Source: Daucus carota subsp. sativus (taxonomy: Eukaryota; Streptophyta; Magnoliopsida; Apiales; Apiaceae). Taken from it: a stretch of 64,000 nt of DNA. Position 1 is the first letter of the stretch. Every line of letters begins with the position of its first letter. The notes beneath the pieces were generated by a model. It had not been told where the DNA came from. It was given only the letters and a program-made list of their open reading frames with translations, and did not search any database. This document shows, piece after piece, positions 45,601-57,563 of the stretch. The DNA lies in assembly GCF_001625215.2 (NCBI RefSeq), contig NC_030385.2:42433598-42497597 (forward strand), given 5' to 3'. Position numbers and translations under genes: made by a program.

Positions 45601-48600
45601 ATTGTTCTTAGAATAAGCAGAAAAATAGTTAGAGCATCTCTAACGGTGTTGGCTAAAATAGCTAAATTGGACCTCTAAGAGATTATGTAAACTTTGTCGA
45701 ACCTGTAAGACATGTGCTCCGATGGGAGTGGCTATACTGATTGGCTATATTTTGAAATGATATGTTATTGTAATTTCAAGTTATTATAAATAGAATATAT
45801 TGTTTTAATATGGTAATAGATGATGTGGAATCTTGCTACAGTTCTCTAGGGTTGGTCATATATAGCCAACCATTTCATATTGGCTATATTTTTTGCCAAG
45901 GGAAATTGCCCATTGGAGTGCCCCTTTTTTACATATTATCTACATTTCCTATATATGGCATGCCACCTATACTTTTTGCTAAGGGTTTTAGTGGGTTGGA
46001 GATGCTCTTATGGGATGGTCCTGGTGTACTGCATACAATTGTTTGGTTGGAGGAAGTTTTACTTTAAATTTTAACTAATTAGAGTGTTCCCCTTCTCTGC
46101 TTTTATTGTAATTTTTTCAGTAACTAATTTATTAAAAAGATAGCCCCTTCTATTCATGTATCTCAGGAATTTTACCCTTCTGTGCACATTTGCTTACAGT
46201 AGTGACTGTAAAGCACAGACAATAACATTACCTGGTGTGCATAACCTGTGTTATGTTTGAAAATAATATTTTTGCATATTTACAATGTTTATATAGTTAT
46301 AGACTGCTGTATGGTGAGTTGCGTTGTGGAGTAACACTTTTTGTTATCTAATTGAATATTGCATCCACTCTTGTAATTATTTTTCCTCTGCAGTTACTGT
46401 AACTCATCCTATCGCCTTGTTTGTCATTATTTAAATTGGGTTTTCCTAAAAGGAGCTTACTAGTGGAATATAATGTGTATATCAATACTTTCTTTGTTAT
46501 ATCTTATACAATACAAGTAATATATCAAGTTTTGTTTCTCATCTATGAGCTTTAAAGATACAGATATGTCTTCTGATGTTGACCGTGTTGATTTTCAGTT
46601 TAGAAGGTTCACACCCCAAGATCCAATTGTCTAGAGCATCAAACTTAAAGTCCTTTGTGTCACATTGCAGGTTTGATGAAAGAATCAGCACGTTTGCTGA
46701 GCAGAAATTTCGCAGAGATGGGATTGAAGTTTTAACAGGATGTCGTGTTTTAAGTGTTACTGAATCATCAATCAACATTAAACATAAATCCACAAAGGAG
46801 CTAAGCTCTGTATCTCATGGAATGGTTGTCTGGTCAACTGGTGTGGGGACTCGCCCAGTTGTAATGGACTTCATGGAAAAAGTTGGCCAGGTCTGCTTTC
46901 TACTTGGATTAACTAGAATTTCTCATTTGTTGCTTGTATAAGATGATTATAGTTGGAATGTTGCACATAGGCAGGCTTGCAATATCACATATCACATGAC
47001 ATAGTCTTGTTTCTGGCTTACTAAAACGTTTCAAATCAGCAAGTGGTGTTGGCTTTGGCTGTAAAATTAAATTGTGTAACTTATGCAGACTGATAGACGG
47101 GCTTTAGCTACTGATGAATGGTTGCGGGTAAAAGGATGTGAAGACGTATACGCTCTTGGTGATTGTGCCACCATTGATCAACGTAAAATTATGGTATGCA
47201 AAATATGTAGCTTATTTTTCCCATTTTTGCAATTAAAAGTTACTGGTCCAGTTAATATTATAATGCATTATCTACTAAAGAAGACTACTATAACAGTCTA
47301 TCTGTTCTGTCAAGTCAATTTTCTTTTTTTGCCGAGTACTCCTGTCCCGTTTTTCTTGTCCCCTGTCACAACCCACATTTTATTCGGTTATAATAAATAA
47401 GCTATATGTTACCAGAATTTTGTATTTTTTTAAAAAAAACTTAACAAACTTAATATGTAATTTACCATATTAACCTATATGGGCAACCTTTTCGGGACAA
47501 AGATATAAGAAAATGGGGACTAGAAAATCGGGACGGGGGGAATACAATTTTTATAAGCAAAACAGAATACAGAATTTGAGATCAATAGAGAAGAATAAGA
47601 TCTGGCTCTTTCCAATTAAGTATCTAGACTTATTTGATGATTCAGGTGTATCCTGAATCTGAATCCAACATTACTAAAATTTGGGTCTACCCTGAATCGA
47701 ATCCTACATAAGCCCAAAGTATGTGAGCCCACCACAGCCCTCCAAAAGATTATGATTTGTTGATGCACTCGGTGGCGTACTTAAACAGTAGCCTATATTC
47801 TAAACTAATTGTCTCGATGTGGGACTAGAGTGTTACAATCTCAATCTACTAAAACCAAAAGGCTGACCTGAGCTAAGCTAAGATACTATAACTTCTGAAG
47901 CATTTTTCTAGTTCGTTCTATTATTTGGAAGTCAGTTGACTAGTAAATTAGCTTGTCATCTGGAAAACAACAAAAAATGCTTAAAAATTCATGAATGACT
48001 GTTGATACAATCAACTAAGCTAAAATAATTGAATGAAGTAATAGAGGACCCCCCAGAATCATCAGGGCCACTGAGGTTTAATAAAGTCCATAAATTCTAC
48101 TAGTGTTTATCTGAGCTTAATCTACTAGTGTTTTGTTTGTATAAATTGTTGTGATCTCAGGAAGATATTAGTAGCATATTTAAAGCTGCCGATGTCGATA
48201 ACTCTGGTACACTAACCATTGAAGAATTCAGACAAGTAATGGAAGACATGATCATTCGTTATCCTCAACTTGATCTGTATTGCAAGAGCAAACATCTTTT
48301 GGAGTTAACAGACATTTTCAAAGATTCTAAAGGAAACGTCAGAGCGGAAGTTGACCTGAAAGGGTTTAGACGAGCACTTGCACATGTTGATTCCCAAACA
48401 AAGAGTCTCCCTGCAACTGCTCAGGTGGTTTGTTTTTCCTCTCATTTCTTGATCAATAAAATTTTATTTCGTAATTTAGCAAAAAAAAAAACTTTTTTAA
48501 TATCCAGTTTATCGATATTTTCAATGCCCTTTCTGTGATTTTATGTGGTAGGTTGCTGCTCAGCAAGGTGCTTACCTTTCTAGATGTTTCAATCGCTGGG

Positions 48601-49372
48601 ATCGATGCAAATCCAATCCAGAGGGCCCTCTCCTCTTTGATAAATCTGGACGTCATGAATTTCGTCCTTTTCTGTATGTCCTAATCCTCGCAAGGCTCAT
48701 TTTATTTAGTTTCAGTCCTTATACTGAAGCATTCGGCTGAATTTTATAAAAAGAAAACAATAACTGAATGAGCTCTTTTAGGTATGGAATAATTAAACTA
48801 GAGCTTATATTCATGCCCATGTAGCTCTGTAAATCATTGATTAAATTTGAGTACTAAACTTGTATTAAGCAATACGTGTTCTGAAGCTGATACTAGCAAC
48901 AAAAGAAAATTAAGTTAAGCATTTTAGATCTCTACTATACTTTATTATGATTCTAAATTTTTGTTTATATGATACATCAACTTGTATGAGTTTCATAAAG
49001 AACTTAGTTGTATTAAACAGCACTATATGTTTCTTTGTTAAGAAAATCTACAATTAATCTTCATCACAAGGTACAAACACCTTGGCCAATTTGCACCGTT
49101 GGGAGGTGAACAGGCAGCAGCAGAACTGCCAGGGGACTGGGTGTCTATGGGTCGTAGCACTCAATGGCTCTGGTATTCTGTATATTTAAGGTAAACTGCA
49201 TCTTTCCTTCCAGTTGATTGTATTTGCTTCCCTCATTTGTTAATTGTTTTATTTTTCCTCTTTTTCTTTAAAATGAACTTTTAGCAAGCAAGTGAGCTGG
49301 CGCACAAGGGTACTAGTCGTATCCGACTGGACAAGGAGATACGTCTTTGGGAGAGACTCGAGTCGTGTTTGA
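42667..49372 (+). CDS. NDB1: external alternative NAD(P)H-ubiquinone oxidoreductase, NDB1 type (Ca2+-dependent NADPH dehydrogenase)
   Basis: Type II, non-proton-pumping dehydrogenase on the outer face of the inner mitochondrial membrane; passes electrons from cytosolic NAD(P)H to ubiquinone. Ten exons: 42667-42746, 43455-43731, 43906-44112, 44275-44525, 46671-46890, 47089-47193, 48161-48424, 48552-48673, 49071-49190, 49285-49372; 577 residues. Seen: basic/hydrophobic N-terminus (1-35); FAD-binding GTGWAG (62-67); NYFAFTPLLPSVTCGTVEARS; second nucleotide fold GGGPTG (227-232); Q264 in LIQSGDHIL where NADH-using NDB2-4 have Glu; YALGDCATI; a canonical EF-hand loop D-V-D-N-S-G-T-L-T-I-E-E (391-402), the mark of the NDB group; and the C-terminal WLWYSVYL/KQVSWRT membrane-contact region. 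The non-acidic Q264 and overall resemblance to Arabidopsis NDB1 point to NADPH preference. Introns hold several MITEs and an LTR fossil. Confidence 0.96.
44960..45180. mobile_element. Stowaway-like MITE in the NDB1 intron
   Basis: Begins CTCCCGCTGTTTTTTAATTT after TA and ends in an imperfect complement (AACCGAAGAAG) before TA. Inner inverted parts GACGCTTGACTTTTTGC and GCAAAAAGTCAAGCATC are nearly exact. TA duplication and CTCCC end fit Stowaway (Tc1/mariner). Length 221 bp. Confidence 0.85.
45632..46007. mobile_element. Tourist-like (PIF/Harbinger) MITE, GAGCATCTC family, copy 2
   Basis: Ends GAGCATCTCTAACGG and TTGGAGATGCTC with TTA direct repeats at 45629-45631 and 46008-46010. Same terminal family as 8726-9069. 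Contains inverted subterminal GGCTATATTTT-like motifs. Length 376 bp, in the 2.1-kb NDB1 intron between exons 44275-44525 and 46671-46890. Confidence 0.82.
47339..47542. mobile_element. Stowaway-like MITE in the NDB1 intron
   Basis: Begins CTCCTGTCCCGTTTTTCTTG after TA and ends CGGGACGGGGGGAA before TA, an imperfect 30-bp inverted pair. Terminal GTCCCG blocks and TA flanks are typical of Stowaway. Length 204 bp. Confidence 0.75.
47620..47837 (-). mobile_element. solo LTR or fragment of a TRIM-type element (fossil)
   Basis: Read on the minus strand, it starts TGTAACACTCTAGTCCCACA at 47837 and shares with the TRIM LTR at 36054 the blocks CCCACATCGAG, CAACAAATCAT, ATCTTTT and GGGCTGTGGTGGG in the same order. 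No second LTR is nearby. The left boundary is approximate. Divergence from the 36-kb copy is large, so it is a different subfamily or much older. It lies in the NDB1 intron before exon 48161-48424, antisense to the gene. Confidence 0.7.
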
Positions 49373-49806
49373 GACATTAACTTTATGGTAGTGCCAGCAC
49401 GACGGCCAAATAATGCTGGTCAGTGGGTTAGTTGTCAGTCCAGAAACACGTCTATGTATATCTGCCAATTATGTGGGCTTCTCTGCATGGTTTACTAGGT
49501 TTTCTCCTACATATGATGGCAAGCTTTTAGGTTGCAGTGTTTTTTTTTTGTTCAGAAAACTTGTTCAGTTATATTTCTCATGAACTAATGATCTTCTCCA
49601 TGAAACGAGTTGCCTTGTCAAATTCGGGGTGATTCTTTAGATGTTGTCTAGAAGTATCAAGGAATCGATGAACATATTCATTCAGCTGCAATCCTATTGG
49701 AATTAGCAATTATTTGGTAAATTTGCATTACATTAACTATATTGCATTCAGTCTTATTCATGCAAACTGCAACACATCATAAATTGAACATGTAGTTCTG
49801 ATTTCA
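49373..49806. other. convergent 3' spacer between NDB1 and the LysM gene
   Basis: About 430 bp between two stop codons on opposite strands. It must hold both 3' untranslated regions, so the transcripts may overlap. No further features seen. Confidence 0.55.
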
Positions 49807-50149
49807 CTAACTTATAGTCCCATTAATGCAAAGCCACTCACTCACGAAGATGTTGCTGCAATTAAGATTAGGATTGATTGTACTGAAGAATTCCGGTGTT
49901 ATGTTGAGTGCAGTAGTTATGCTGAAGCATGTGTCGCCACTCTCTGCGCCATGCACCCTAGTGCACACCAAGCTCTTAGGGAACCCAACTGCAAAATATT
50001 CACCGAGAACATCAGAAACTATATGTATTACTAGTGTTTGTAGGAATTCTGAAAAGTTACTTACTGCCGAGAGCAATGCTGCCACCTTCAGCCATCGAGA
50101 CGACTAAGAGAAGAACTGGTAATATTCGAACCAAGTCCAAGAGTGTCAT
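49807..50149 (-). CDS. small secreted LysM-domain protein
   Basis: Probable apoplastic protein with one LysM, a fold that binds N-acetylglucosamine-containing glycans such as chitin or peptidoglycan. Two exons (-): 50065-50149 and 49807-49988; phases close, 88 residues. Exon 1 encodes a signal peptide (MTLLDLVRILPVLLLVVSMAEG). Exon 2 encodes the LysM with VHGAESGDTCFSITTAL, TPEFFSTINPNLNC and FVSEWLCING, four cysteines in the family spacing. There is no membrane span or kinase, so it is of the short type, unlike CERK1/LYK receptors. Plant members of this length are uncharacterised; a defence or symbiosis role is only inferred. Tail to tail with NDB1. Confidence 0.88.
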
Positions 50150-51326
50150 TGTTGTTTTTGACATTTCTAGCTGTCTGTTATAGTGTGAAAATGCTTGTAT
50201 TTATAAGTATATATACGAGACGATATAAGAAGAATATGTCAAGCAACGATGAGTTTAAGGGAATCATTCTAGATGTAATCTGGGAAACTCCTTTAAAGTA
50301 TAATCAAAGGCAACAGGATGGGAGAAAACTAAGAGTATGCATGGTGGTTGTATTTGTTTGCACTTGTTTGTTCTGTAAGCACCAATGGTTATAAACAAAT
50401 GACAGTGGATTAAGAGAATAAATGATAGTGACTAGCTGGAAAGCTGAGTTTCATCAGCGTAATAAACGTGTGAGCTTTGTCTGGGCTTATTAACCACAGA
50501 TTCGGTACGGCCCAATTTAGTAATTTGTTCAAGAAATCTCAAGCCTAAGAATTTATACTCTGTTTTCCTGGTTCTATTCTGGATCGTCGGTGGGCAAAAA
50601 TATCATCGTTCGAAATTAATTCTGAACAATTTTAAGTTTCATTAAATCAAGAAAATGACTTGAATATCACAATTTGGAGTTGAAATGTCTCAAGTATCAT
50701 ATCCTGAAAATATAGTCTCAAATATCACATCAAAACACTACATCGTGTAACATTAAAGTTTGTAGGTATAAAGTATAAACTGCTTCATTATATAGTGTTT
50801 AAGGTGAAGGTGAATTTTAGATGGGTTTTGGTATTTTTGGGTTGGAAGGTGAATTTTAGATCGGCTTTAATTTGTTTGACTTCCGACACTCAACGGGTTA
50901 CTTCATAATATTAAGTTATGTAGTATAAATTATAAACGTTAAACTATATAATGTTATAAAATGATATTTGAGATCATATGTTCCAGTCTTCCTGACATAA
51001 TATTTGTGATTATTAATTGAAATTGTGATAAAGGGTCAACAACCACTTGGATTAAACAAAAGAGTACGGTCTCATAGAAAGCATAACACTTCTCAGTTCT
51101 CACATGAAGCAAATTATGTTTACAGCTAGATGAGGAGGCCTTTGTGCTCGCATTAGAAATGGAAGCGTAGAGAAGGTTAGAATTTAAATGTAGACTTGTA
51201 TCCCGCCAAGTCAGAATGAGCAACTGGCTTCTTATGATGGAGGCTTTGGAGGCTGCACATTCTTTTCCAAAGAACACTGATTTCTGCTCAAGTCTTTGAA
51301 AGATAGAAAAGATGAACACCAGGCTC
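50150..51326. other. LysM promoter and VAP gene 3' flank
   Basis: AT-rich. Segment about 50640-51000 contains weak inverted similarity (TCTCAAATATCA near 50730 and its complement TGATATTTGAGA near 50963), perhaps an old MITE, and a short duplication of GGTGAATTTTAGAT (50808 and 50850). The frame at 50954-51319 has no family I recognise. Confidence 0.45.
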
Positions 51327-52869
51327 TTACACTAATTCGAGCCCTTCAACTTGCTGACGAGCAAGATAGCGTTCCCTCCTCTCTTTCTGCAATTGCAGAT
51401 GCAAAGAAATGCATTAGTATGTAACAGAAAATGCTAGTTAGTAGTATCCACAAGTGATGTGGAATTGTTTATCATGTTTCAGAACACCTCACCCATTCAT
51501 CTATAATGAGTCCTTCTCCCACAATCCGCGGCCCTGAGTCCTCTTGACGATTTTTATGCGTCTCCAGCTCAGCCTCAGCTTCAACTAGTTGACTGTTTAG
51601 TTTCTCCAGCTCCTTCACAAGATCAGAACAAAATGTAGTCACCCAAAAGTGCAAGACATAAAGAAGAATTCAAGAGCAGCCCTTATGGCGCTTCTTCATG
51701 CTACTTACTCGAGAAGGTCCTTCTTTGTCGAGGAAAACAACCTGCAAAATTTGCTCAACTAACACTTGGTCCTTTTGTTCATCAAACTGCGAATATTAAA
51801 CAACATTTAGTAATCCCCAAATTAAATGTACAAACTGTTTTCAAGTAAATGGTAAATATGGCGTTTCATGACAATGCGTTGAATGCAATTTACCAACTCT
51901 GGTATGTAATCCGTTCCTGGTTCCACTTTCAAGCTCATGATCTTGAACTTAACCCTGCTTTTCTGACCCAAGAATTTCTCACCTTTCACTGGAGGCTCCA
52001 CAAATTTGAAAACTACAGTGAGAATGAACACAACAAACAATGATACAAAACCCCGTAAGCAAAACAATATTAAGTCATCTGTAAAAAAAATGATGCAAAT
52101 ATATTGGAAATAAGTGTTAATAAACTAAACAAACAAGAATTACCTGTTGCAAGACTACTTTCTCCAGGAGTGAGTATTCCTCCGGGAGGGCGCATGTAGC
52201 AACTTTTTGGTGCAGTTGTCTGGAACTAAATAAAGCACCATATGAAAACTTAGATAATATTGCATCAACCAGATTCAGCAGAAAAGGTCAATATAAACAT
52301 AATTCTGGATTCGACCGAAAATACAGTTGAAGCAGAAAATGTATTAGCATGTTAAGAAATATTTGGATCAGACCCTTACCTTAAAAGCTACATGAGTCTT
52401 GCTAATGTTTTTAATCCTTACAGCACTCCTGGCTTGTTTACCAGGCTCATCTAGAGACAATCAAAGCCCATATGTGAAGTCAGCATAAACAGAAATCCAT
52501 ATAAATTAAAGATATTCATTAATAATCAGAATATAAGGTCACAAAAACAACCACCACAAACTGAGATTATAACAGAAACCAAATTAAAGAGAAAACAGAC
52601 ATACAGGGGAAAAAGAGCTTGTTCGTAGGATCCAGAGAGAGTCTGCGCCTGGTGGGGAGAAGAGACATCGCCAGAGACGAAAGCGAAGTGGATGAATGAT
52701 GATGATGAGTGGAAGCTGTATCGAAACCCAACTGAGTTTGGTGATGCATGTTACTATTATTATCAACATCAGAGGAAATGGTGGTAGAATTCCAGAAGGG
52801 CATTCTGCAAATGCTCCACACCTTTTCATCTTCGGTCTCCAGCTTGACATTGCCGAAACCACCTGCCAT
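51327..52869 (-). CDS. vesicle-associated protein 4-type (MSP/VAP domain)
   Basis: VAP27-related protein with a major-sperm-protein domain, expected to bind FFAT-motif partners at ER or other membranes. Seven exons (-): 52605-52869, 52380-52450, 52144-52225, 51894-52012, 51709-51786, 51493-51612, 51327-51386; phases close, 264 residues. Seen: a variable Ser/His-rich N-terminal region (1-70), then LLPTRRRLSLDPTNKLFFPYEPG, RIKNISKTHVAFKFQTTAPK, CYMRPPGGILTPGE, FKFVEPP, KSRVKFKIMSLKV and FDEQKD (MSP core about 78-205), a coiled-coil stretch (EKLNSQLVEAEAELETHK) and conserved C-terminal GEGLIIDEWKERRERYLARQQ. No C-terminal membrane anchor is present, as in Arabidopsis VAP4-1/4-2/4-3, so membrane attachment must be by other means. 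Confidence 0.95.
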
Positions 52870-53866
52870 TGTTTTCTGAATGCTTCAATATTCCGGCAAG
52901 CTGTCACAACTCAGGGGCTAGCATGAACAGCCAATGTACATATCTTCATAATGCTGCCCACAATGTTTAACTGGTGTGAATTTGATTCAGAGAAAAGTGG
53001 CGTGATTCCTGTGAATCTGTAACTGAGCAATAGAAACTGACAGACAGCTCACATTTTACTATAGTGCAGCAATTTTAATTTATAAAACAGTGAGGAAATA
53101 AAATGATTGTCTGCCTGAGTGAGAATATCAAGACTGGGGAGCCTGTAGGTCAAAACTTACCAGAAGAAATTGGTAGGGTATAAACTGACATCCGACATTT
53201 AATTGTGTGGAGTCACTTTCCTTTTATTTTTTCAAGATATGACACCTTTTGTTTAGCACAGAGTTGAATCCATAAGTGATGTCCATTTTCAAAACAACAA
53301 ACAAATAGAGATAAAGGCCAATTGAAGCCCACACAATGGACAGAATTCAATTTGGATTCTTACTGATGTGCCCTAGACTTTAGGTCAAGCCTTTAGGAAT
53401 CAGCTTTTTACTTTACCCTTTAAGTAGTGGTAATGTGGTATGTCATATGTGTACTTCACTAGGAAGAGCTAGCAGGCCATTAAAAGCTCTGTGCTTCATA
53501 TTATCTTTCTATATTTTGGGAGTTCCCTCAAAACAAATACAAGCAGACACCAAAAATGGAGATTACTGGGGCACTTAAAAACGATTTCAGGCAACATAAC
53601 ATTACGATGGATAGGTAGTAGTCTGTAGTCCTTATGAAGATCGCCAGCTATTTGGCTAACAGCCATCAGATAAATACTAGAAAAATACAACCCAGTATCT
53701 AGAATTATAATATAAGAAATAAGATATTACACGACACAATAAACATCAGATGTTGGCTAACAATAGTAAGTACAAAATTTAAGTGTATCAGTCTTGTTAA
53801 CAACATTTAGGCCCTAGCAACTCAAGTACAGGTTGATTTGTCGCAGAAATACATGAAAGTTGACTT
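52870..53866. other. VAP promoter and SmF 3' flank
   Basis: Nothing gene-like. Left side holds the VAP leader and promoter; right side the SmF 3' untranslated region. The frame at 53496-53690 is not convincing. Confidence 0.5.
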
Positions 53867-55903
53867 TTAGTCGCGGTCTGCATCCTCTAGGTCCTCATCC
53901 TCTGGCACCCCTCGCATATATAGAACATTATTGCACCTACAAAATGAACATGACCCCTCCAATCGTAAATAAGATTACACTGAAAAATGGGAAGTTCACC
54001 TTGACATATTCATCAATTAGGTTCTTAACTTGATAAAACTTTCTTTTTTAAATGCTTATACGAGCTCCTATGTTATCAAGTAACATAAAAATAAAATAAT
54101 AAACTATATAGTAAATCCATAATCCAGTACCTGATCAGTATCTCTCCGAGGTTTCCTGTGAACTGCCCATCAATGTACTCTTCAGAGTTTGCAAGCTGCA
54201 ATATTAAAGTAGCATCAGTAGCGTCAAACCAAATCTCATGACCAGAGTTCTAAAAGCAGCCTTAGTGGGAGGAAAACAAGTCCAGGAATAATTGTGGTGT
54301 AAACTTCATTGGGTAAAGCATAAATTTACCTGCAAGTTCATGTATGAATCCACAGAGACGAGAAACCCTGCAAAGAAAATTTATAAATATTAAATTCCAA
54401 CAAAAGGAAATTTTTGGTTGTTTTTTTTTTTTTTTTTTGGGGGGGGGGGGGGGGGGAGGCAGTCGTGTGTAAAAATATCTGTATTGGGCTTAAAATAACC
54501 CAATGTTAAGCCAGTACCTTTGTATTCCATTCCCCACTTCAGTTTGACAATGACATGCTTTCCAGTTAAATTGTTCAAGAATGGTTTGGGATTAACCGGT
54601 ACAGTCTGCAAAAATATTTCTATCAAAAACCACTGTTTGTGAAATATAACTACTATATATACATACTCAGGCACACATAACTGACTTAATTCAATTATGC
54701 TCTCAAGCATGAATAACTATCAGATGTGGCTCTGGCTCCGGATGATAAATAACACAACGATGACTACATGTAATGATCTGTTCAGACCATAAAAATCAGA
54801 AGTAACAACGCATAGGAAAGCATAAAAACTATTTCCGTCTATGTGCTTAGAGTTAGCACACAGCTGTATCCAGATGCAGAGCAATGTTATTCATTTCATG
54901 AAAGTTATTATCATGTCCATGTACTTCAGTACTAAAATAATGCTCTGCGTATATTCGTTAAGAGTAAATCTATTCCACCAGTCAAAAGCTATTTCGAAGT
55001 GTTCATCAGTTTCAGTGGATAAACTAAACACTAATTCCAGCAGAACACAGCCAGTATATGTCGTCCCCAGAAAAATATCACAATCACTACAGTGTTTTGG
55101 TCCCGGAAGTCAAGTAGATCAGTCTACAACTCCGGATAATGCTTACTTGACAATTGACATTACGGACATCCAACTCAACACCCCATACTGATTGAGCTAA
55201 CATAAAATGAATGTGCAATCAAGCAAAAGGCACATTTGTAAAAGCTAAATACAGAACAGGATAAATATAAAAGTCATCGCATTTAATTCAAATATATCAA
55301 ATAATTCACTCATTTCAAAATTGACTCAATTCAATGACCAACTCAAAATTCTGTATCAAGTAAATCATTTGCAAATGACTAAAATTGATTCAGTATTTTA
55401 ACTTTTTAATGACTAAATTGATTCAAAGTTTCAAATTGAGTTGACTTTGAAACGAATGACTAGTTTGATATATTTGAACCAAGTGACTGATGACTTTAAT
55501 ATGTATCCCAATACAGCATAACACAAAATACCTATATCGAAAACTTTACAAGGCAAGGGGCTAAAGTCAGGCGACGCGAGTCGTAAAACAACACCAACAA
55601 GCAGATACTCTACATCATAGTCAACATATCACATTGCAACATATCCAATCCGAGACTGCTAAATCGAAACAATTAACATCGCCTGCCATCAAGTCTTACA
55701 ATTCTCTAGTTACTGCTGGCTACTTCGTTCGTAATCGCAAGACAACTAAAGGGACAAGCATTGTTGCATTCAGTAACAACACAGTTTAAACCATAGACCT
55801 AATTTATATAATTAACTCATTAAGCAAAATTAAAGGTAAACACAATAAACAAATAGGCAAGAAAAATTGAATTACACCAATAAATATATATACTTACGGC
55901 CAT
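53867..55903 (-). CDS. small nuclear ribonucleoprotein F (SmF)
   Basis: Core Sm protein of spliceosomal U1, U2, U4 and U5 snRNPs; one of seven subunits of the ring that binds the Sm site. Five exons (-): 55898-55903, 54518-54605, 54330-54367, 54131-54195, 53867-53936; phases close, 88 residues. Exon 1 codes only Met-Ala, so the first intron of about 1.3 kb follows the sixth coding base. Seen: [15 protein letters not shown], Sm1 motif [19 protein letters not shown] and SYMNLQL, and Sm2 motif with [16 protein letters not shown], then an acidic tail [12 protein letters not shown]. It differs from the usual plant protein at only a few positions. A telo-box in the leader suggests co-regulation with growth genes. 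Confidence 0.97.
54421..54456. repeat. T18 followed by G18 homopolymers
   Basis: Eighteen T run directly into about eighteen G in an SmF intron (between exons 54518-54605 and 54330-54367), on the plus strand. It forms poly-C then poly-A on the SmF sense strand, near that intron's 3' end. Confidence 0.9.
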
Positions 55904-57563
55904 CGGAGACGTTCAGATGTCGTCGGCTTTTGGGGTTTAGGGTTTTGCAACTCAAGCCTGATTCACTTTTTATCCTGGGCAAAGAAGAAAAGGGGCGCAC
56001 GCGTTTATTCTATACCGGTTTATAAACAGACGTGTAATACTGTAATTTTTGTTTTTTCTTTAATATATATATATATATCTTAATATTTAATTTTATTTTG
56101 ACAGGTTCAACTATTCAAGTTTGTATGAAATACAAGATATATTAGAATATTGAAATTCAAAAATTGATAAAATATAATCAAGTCTATTTAAAAATAATTT
56201 TTCTAATTTATAATACTTGTGAAGATTTGACAGCCTACGAATCATATTCTACAACATAATCGTTATAATTACTTTTATACATCACATAATATTATGATCT
56301 GTAATATAACACCTAAACAAAATAATGCTTTTAATAATTATTAAAGTCGAAACAAGCTAATGATTAACTAGTGATTATGTTTAAAACTAACTAAAAATGA
56401 TAAATTATACATAATTTTAAATGATCAAAACATTATTTATGATTAAACTAAAAATGACGCCTGATACTGCAACACTCTGTATTGATACGAAATTCATTAG
56501 GCTTATCTAATTTGATAATATAATTACATATACGCATTTATTTCCAAGATATCTTAAATTTCACAAGCATCTCGTACATATAACAAAATGTGTTAAGAAT
56601 CTTTCGATTCACAAACACTATAGTGGGAATTAAGTTACGATGATGTGAGGTTAAGATATTATGTATTATATCATAATTGAGTCCTTAAACGAGTTTGTAT
56701 AGTTTTAATTATTATTATAGTATTAATTATTTTATATTATATTATATTATTAAAAAAAAAATATATATGTTTTGTATTATAACATTTACTTGTAAATAAA
56801 ATAATAATTATTATTATTATTAATGTTTCCGAAAGGATTAAAACACAACACCCAAATAATACTAATAACTTCATTTTCTAGTCACATTTAACTCATAACT
56901 TGAACTTTGTAAAAAAAAAAAAACTCATAACTTGGAGGTTTGAGATGAGGTGAGTTGTATATATTTTAGAGTTGGGACGTCGGCACTTGGCATAAATTAT
57001 CTTATATTTTCCTAAATAAAATAAAATATTTAAATATTTATTCAATTTTCTTACAAAAATAAATAGACAACTTATTTAGACTAAAAATATTATTAATATC
57101 CATAAATCAAATTAAAAATTACTTGTCACTTATAATTCATTTAATCAATTTAGCAATCCAATAAAACTCTTTCCTTCTAAATCTTCGAAATTGAAATTTA
57201 GCTTGTTTTTTGTTGTTTAATCAGGTTGTGATTGACCGTCCAAGAGTTTGTATAGACTGAGTTTCAATTATTTATTAAATTCTTTTTTTTTTCGAAAAAA
57301 TAATAATATCATCCATTATAAGATTTAGATACGTGTATGATTATTAGTGGTCAAAAACATAAACCAAACATCAATTCCACCCGGATAAGGCCCGAGCCCA
57401 CCACATTTGTTTCCACCTCTCAAACCCCTTTGTTTTATCATTTTCTTCTCTCCCATTATTCCACCATCTCTCTTCACCATGACAACGCTCCCCCCTCTCT
57501 AAACACCACCAATCTCCCCCAAATTCATCACACTTATTCAAATCTCCACTTAACAGCCCACTC
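55904..57563. other. divergent spacer between SmF and THF1
   Basis: The two genes start from here in opposite directions. SmF leader and telo-box at the left edge, (AT)n near 56063, AT-rich DNA in the middle, THF1 leader with CT-rich sequence from about 57390. No other gene. Confidence 0.55.
55937..55945 (-). promoter_or_regulatory. telo-box in the SmF leader/promoter
   Basis: AAACCCTAA on the minus strand, 34 to 42 bases upstream of the SmF ATG, followed by ACCCCA. Same motif class as upstream of NAF1. Regulatory role inferred from plant translation and RNP-biogenesis promoters. Confidence 0.55.
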
